A stretch of 61,922 nt of DNA from an uncultured Eggerthellaceae bacterium (GTDB lineage Bacteria; Actinomycetota; Coriobacteriia; Coriobacteriales; Eggerthellaceae). The DNA lies in assembly GCA_934631995.1 (NCBI GenBank), contig CAKTYF010000001.1:1-61922 (forward strand). Reading direction: 5' to 3'. The position numbers and the translations under genes were made by a program. Shown in pieces: positions 59,172 through 61,922 of the stretch (its first letter is position 1; each line of letters opens with the position of its first letter). A model generated the notes under the pieces. The model saw only the letters and a program-made list of their open reading frames with translations. It searched no databases and had not been told where the DNA came from.

Positions 59172-61681
59172 TGAAACTGTCTTTTTCCACAAAGGGCTGG
59201 TCTGAGCGTTCTTGGGACGAATTGGTTGGCCTGGCCGAAGAAATGGATTTCAACGGCATTGAAGTGTTCGATGTCGCGAAAAACGAAGAACTGGTGGGCA
59301 AGGGTGCGCCCTTCCATATTTATAACACGCATGCAACGGCGCGTGAGCTGCGCGAAAAAGGCCTGCAGATTCCGGTGCTCAATACGTCTGTTGACATTGC
59401 CGATGGCCAAGATCACACGAAAGAGCTCACGGCGTTCATCAACATTGCAAGCGAAGTGTTCGCAACGGGCGTATGCGTAACTGCTGTTGCCGGCAACGAA
59501 GAAGCTGCGCGCGCCTCGCTTTCCGCCATTATGCCGTACGCCGAAGAAAAGCAGGTGTCTGTGCTCATTGAGACAACGGGCATCTATGCCGATACGGCGC
59601 GTCTGCGCGAGCTCATGGACGCGTATGCAAGCGATTACCTGGGTGCGTTGTGGTCGGTTCGTCATCCGTATTGGGAGTTCGAGGAAAAACCCGCCATCAC
59701 CATCCGCAATTTGGGCGCTTATGTGAAGCACGTGCACCTGGTGGACTCCGAAGCCGACCACAGCCCCGCGCTGGTGGGCGAGGGCGTTTTGCCGCTGGAT
59801 GAAGTGATGCTGGCGCTTTCTTCCATTGACTACGACGGCTTCATTTCGTTGGAATGGATGCCCGAATGGATGGAAGACGTGACCGAGCCTGAAATCATTC
59901 TGCCGCATTTCGTGAACTACATGGACCGCTTCGCCAGCACGAAGGGCGCGAAAGGCCGCTCGCTGCAGTGGAACCACGACAGCACTGGCCAGTTCGTGTG
60001 GCCTAAATATGACCTGGTAGATTTGACGTTCCCGCAGGTACTTGATCGCATTGTGGAAGAGTTCCCCAACCAGTACGCCTTCAAGTACACCACGCTTGAC
60101 TACACGCGTACCTACGAAGAATTCCGCGAGGATGTGGATAGCTTCGCGCGTGCTTTGGTGAGCATGGGCGTGAAGCCAGGCAGCAAAGTGGCTATTTGGG
60201 CAACGAACGTACCTGCGTGGTACATCACGTTCTGGGCGGCAACGAAGATCGGCGCCGTACTGGTAACGGTGAACACCGCGTACAAGATCCACGAAGCGGA
60301 GTACCTGTTTAGACAATCTGATACGCATACGATTGTCATGATCGACCGTGCGCTGGACTCCAATTACGCGCAAATTATCAACGAGCTGTGCCCCGAAATC
60401 AAAGACACGGTGCCCGGCGAGCAGCTGCATTGCAAGAAGTTGCCGTTCCTGCGCAACGTGATTACCGTGGGCTTCAAAATGCCCGGCTGCCTGACGCTGG
60501 AAGAAGCCATGGACCGCAGCTCGCTGGTACCCAAAGAGGAAATCCTGCGCATGGCCGCTGCCGTTAAGCCCGATGACGTGTGCAATATGCAATACACATC
60601 CGGCACTACGGGCTTCCCTAAGGGCGTTATGCTCACGCATCGCAACGTGGTGAACGACGGCAAGACCATCGGCGACCGCATGGGCTTGTCCACGGCTGAC
60701 CGCATGATGATCCAGGTGCCCATGTTCCACTGCTTCGGCATGGTTTTGTCCATGACCAGCTCCATGACGCACGGTGCAACCATGTGCCCCATGCCGTATT
60801 TCTCGGCGAAGGCGTCGCTTTCTTGCATTACGCAGGAGCGCATCACGTGCTTCAACGGCGTGCCCACCATGTTCATTGCCATGTTCAACCATCCGGATTA
60901 CAAGAAGACCGACTTCTCGCACATGCGCACGGGCATTATGGCGGGCGCTGGATGCCCTGCTGACCTGATGAAACGCGCAGCGCAGCCCGATGAGATGAAC
61001 ATGACGGGCATTATATCTGTGTACGGCCAGACCGAAAGCGCGCCTGGTTCCACCATGAGCGAGTGGACCGATTCGCTTGACTTGCGCACCGAGACCGTGG
61101 GCCACGACTTCCCCTATATCGAGTGCAAGATCGTAGACCCCGAAACGGGCGAGGAAGTGCCCGATGGCGAAAACGGCGAGTTCTGCAGCCGCGGCTACAA
61201 CACCATGAAGGGCTACTACAAGATGCCCAATGAGACGCGCGGCGCAGTTGATGCGGAAGGCTGGCTGCACTCCGGTGATCTGGCGTGCCGCGTGTACAAC
61301 GAGCGCTACACCGACAAAAACGGCAAGATGCTGCCTTGCTATATCATTACCGGTCGCTTGAAGGACATGATCATTCGTGGTGGCGAGAATCTGTATCCCA
61401 AAGAGATCGAGGACTTCGTTTACACGCATCCTAAAGTGCAAGATGTGCAGGTTGTGGGCGTGCCTGACAAGAAATACGGCGAAGAGGCCGCGGCGTGCAT
61501 CATCTTGAAGGACGGCGAGGAAATGACCGAGGAAGAGATGCGCACGTTCATGGTTGAGCGTATTGCGCGCCATAAGGTTCCGCGCTACATCAAGTTTGTG
61601 GATTCGTTCCCCATGAATGCGGCGGGCAAGATTCTGAAGTACAAGATGCGCGAAGAGCTCGCAAAAGAATACGGCTGCTAG
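59171..61681 (+). CDS. Fusion of sugar-isomerase-like TIM barrel and acyl-CoA synthetase
   Basis: The 836-residue protein has two parts. Residues about 1-262 resemble the xylose-isomerase-like TIM barrel (FSTKGWSERSWDELVGLAEE, HVHLVDSEADHSPALVGEG, ISLEWMPEW), with several acidic/His residues that could bind metal. Residues about 275-836 are an AMP-forming acyl-CoA synthetase: P-loop TSGTTGFPKG (476-485), YGQTES, HSGDLACR, ITGRLKDMIIRGGENLYPKE, and NAAGKILKYKM with the catalytic Lys. The C-terminus is complete. I know of few such fusions. The substrate is unknown. The preceding gene and one-base overlap imply a joint pathway. Confidence 0.88.
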   Translation: MKLSFSTKGWSERSWDELVGLAEEMDFNGIEVFDVAKNEELVGKGAPFHIYNTHATARELREKGLQIPVLNTSVDIADGQDHTKELTAFINIASEVFATGVCVTAVAGNEEAARASLSAIMPYAEEKQVSVLIETTGIYADTARLRELMDAYASDYLGALWSVRHPYWEFEEKPAITIRNLGAYVKHVHLVDSEADHSPALVGEGVLPLDEVMLALSSIDYDGFISLEWMPEWMEDVTEPEIILPHFVNYMDRFASTKGAKGRSLQWNHDSTGQFVWPKYDLVDLTFPQVLDRIVEEFPNQYAFKYTTLDYTRTYEEFREDVDSFARALVSMGVKPGSKVAIWATNVPAWYITFWAATKIGAVLVTVNTAYKIHEAEYLFRQSDTHTIVMIDRALDSNYAQIINELCPEIKDTVPGEQLHCKKLPFLRNVITVGFKMPGCLTLEEAMDRSSLVPKEEILRMAAAVKPDDVCNMQYTSGTTGFPKGVMLTHRNVVNDGKTIGDRMGLSTADRMMIQVPMFHCFGMVLSMTSSMTHGATMCPMPYFSAKASLSCITQERITCFNGVPTMFIAMFNHPDYKKTDFSHMRTGIMAGAGCPADLMKRAAQPDEMNMTGIISVYGQTESAPGSTMSEWTDSLDLRTETVGHDFPYIECKIVDPETGEEVPDGENGEFCSRGYNTMKGYYKMPNETRGAVDAEGWLHSGDLACRVYNERYTDKNGKMLPCYIITGRLKDMIIRGGENLYPKEIEDFVYTHPKVQDVQVVGVPDKKYGEEAAACIILKDGEEMTEEEMRTFMVERIARHKVPRYIKFVDSFPMNAAGKILKYKMREELAKEYGC

Positions 61682-61705
61682 TTGCTCTTCGCAGCTGCTG
61701 CCAAA

Positions 61706-61735
61706 TGTTGTCAAATTACCCCACCTTTTGTCAAC
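61706..61735 (-). repeat. Dispersed 30-bp palindrome, copy 4 (downstream of the fusion gene)
   Basis: On the minus strand it reads GTTGACAAA, AGGTGGGGTAA, then TTTGACAAC. It lies 25 bp after the stop of the fusion gene. A second, partial GGTGGGGTT motif follows at about 61741-61750. Confidence 0.85.
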
Positions 61736-61809
61736 AAAGGGTGGGGTTGTTGTTTTGGTGCCTCGCAGGTGCTTGGCAGAGGGGGGCGGCAAGCGCGGGA
61801 TTATTCACG

Positions 61810-61842
61810 GATGTGAAAAAGACCCCGTCCCTTTTTAACATC
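61810..61842. terminator. Possible bidirectional terminator
   Basis: A 12-bp stem with one mismatch (GATGTGAAAAAG at 61810-61821 and CTTTTTAACATC at 61831-61842) has a 9-nt loop. T-runs lie inside the arms, not after them, so it is weaker than a classical terminator. It follows the fusion gene. Confidence 0.45.
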
Positions 61843-61881
61843 GCGCGCGCAGGCGTCGTGAGCGCGCCCCTTGCCTTGCAG

Positions 61882-61900
61882 TGCTATACTGGGGCGCATG
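61882..61900 (+). promoter_or_regulatory. Extended -10 promoter next to a start codon at the window edge
   Basis: TATACT (61885-61890) is preceded by TG (61882-61883), an extended -10. An ATG at 61898-61900 lies 7 bp downstream with no clear SD, so a leaderless gene may begin here and leave the window. Too little of it is visible to call a CDS. Confidence 0.3.
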
Positions 61901-61922
61901 ACAAATTGCCTGGGACATACAC

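Noticed and set aside
59168..61792. An 874-codon open frame antisense to the acyl-CoA synthetase fusion
   Set aside because: No family features, no RBS, composition typical of an antisense shadow. The plus strand has clear catalytic motifs.
1..61922. tRNA genes, rRNA genes and CRISPR arrays
   Set aside because: No T-loop-like GGTTCGAATC within a foldable 75-90-bp context, no rRNA sequence and no regularly spaced repeats were seen.

Overview
The window looks like chromosomal DNA of an anaerobic actinomycete of class Coriobacteriia, probably family Eggerthellaceae. This is inferred from gene content: indolepyruvate:ferredoxin oxidoreductase, a 12-helix membrane protein ending in a LuxR domain, several FMN-binding exported proteins with ApbE, a CBS-type manganese pyrophosphatase, and moderately GC-rich coding DNA. 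No rRNA, tRNA, CRISPR array or recognisable transposase gene was found.

Layout. 1-3.9 kb: the tail of a DUF3810 metallopeptidase-like protein, purE and iorAB. 3.9-5.2 kb: an AT-richer gene with a predicted PD-(D/E)XK nuclease domain, sitting between two near-identical 78-bp palindromic repeats. 5.2-7.9 kb: nfo, apt and a lipoprotein gene. 8.5-19.6 kb: a cluster for extracytosolic flavoproteins. It holds three FMN-binding exported proteins (one with cohesin- and dockerin-like modules), a NosR/NapH-like Fe-S membrane protein, ApbE, a NusG-domain-II protein and a single-chain ECF transporter. 19.8-31.6 kb: housekeeping genes pyc, Mn-pyrophosphatase, a LuxR-type regulator, an SPFH protein, a VanZ-like protein, prfC and xpt. 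31.7-37.8 kb: cysE, an AbiEi/AbiEii toxin-antitoxin pair between 50-bp direct repeats, two TetR regulators, a low-molecular-weight phosphatase and a DUF3786 gene. 38-44 kb: cimA, a TrpR/YerC-like regulator, a P-type ATPase and a short-chain dehydrogenase. 44.3-49.4 kb: a five-gene minus-strand operon (MerR regulator, two zinc-ribbon proteins, an exonuclease/endonuclease/phosphatase-family enzyme and a 780-residue helical-repeat protein) that I cannot assign to a known system. 49.6-55.6 kb: rpmE, then rpsL-rpsG-fusA-rpsJ-rplC-rplD-rplW, where the usually conserved S10 operon stops at a terminator. 56-61.7 kb: a divergent trigger factor, then a two-gene operon of a catalytically degenerate LeuA-like protein and a TIM-barrel/acyl-CoA synthetase fusion.

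How genes may work together. The flavin cluster can be read as one machine: the ECF transporter may move a flavin or its precursor, ApbE would attach FMN to the SGAT motifs of the exported proteins, and the Fe-S membrane protein would pass electrons to them. The last two genes overlap by one base and presumably act in one acyl-CoA pathway.

Between the genes are several kinds of repeat: a 30-bp imperfect palindrome found four times, two inverted-repeat elements of 228 and 238 bp with the same design, the 78-bp palindromes and the 50-bp direct repeats. The strongest candidates for something undescribed are the palindrome-flanked nuclease gene, the LeuA-like/TIM-acyl-CoA synthetase operon, the MerR/zinc-ribbon/nuclease operon and the flavin cluster with cohesin and dockerin modules. 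All functions here are inferred by reading motifs; no database search was run.
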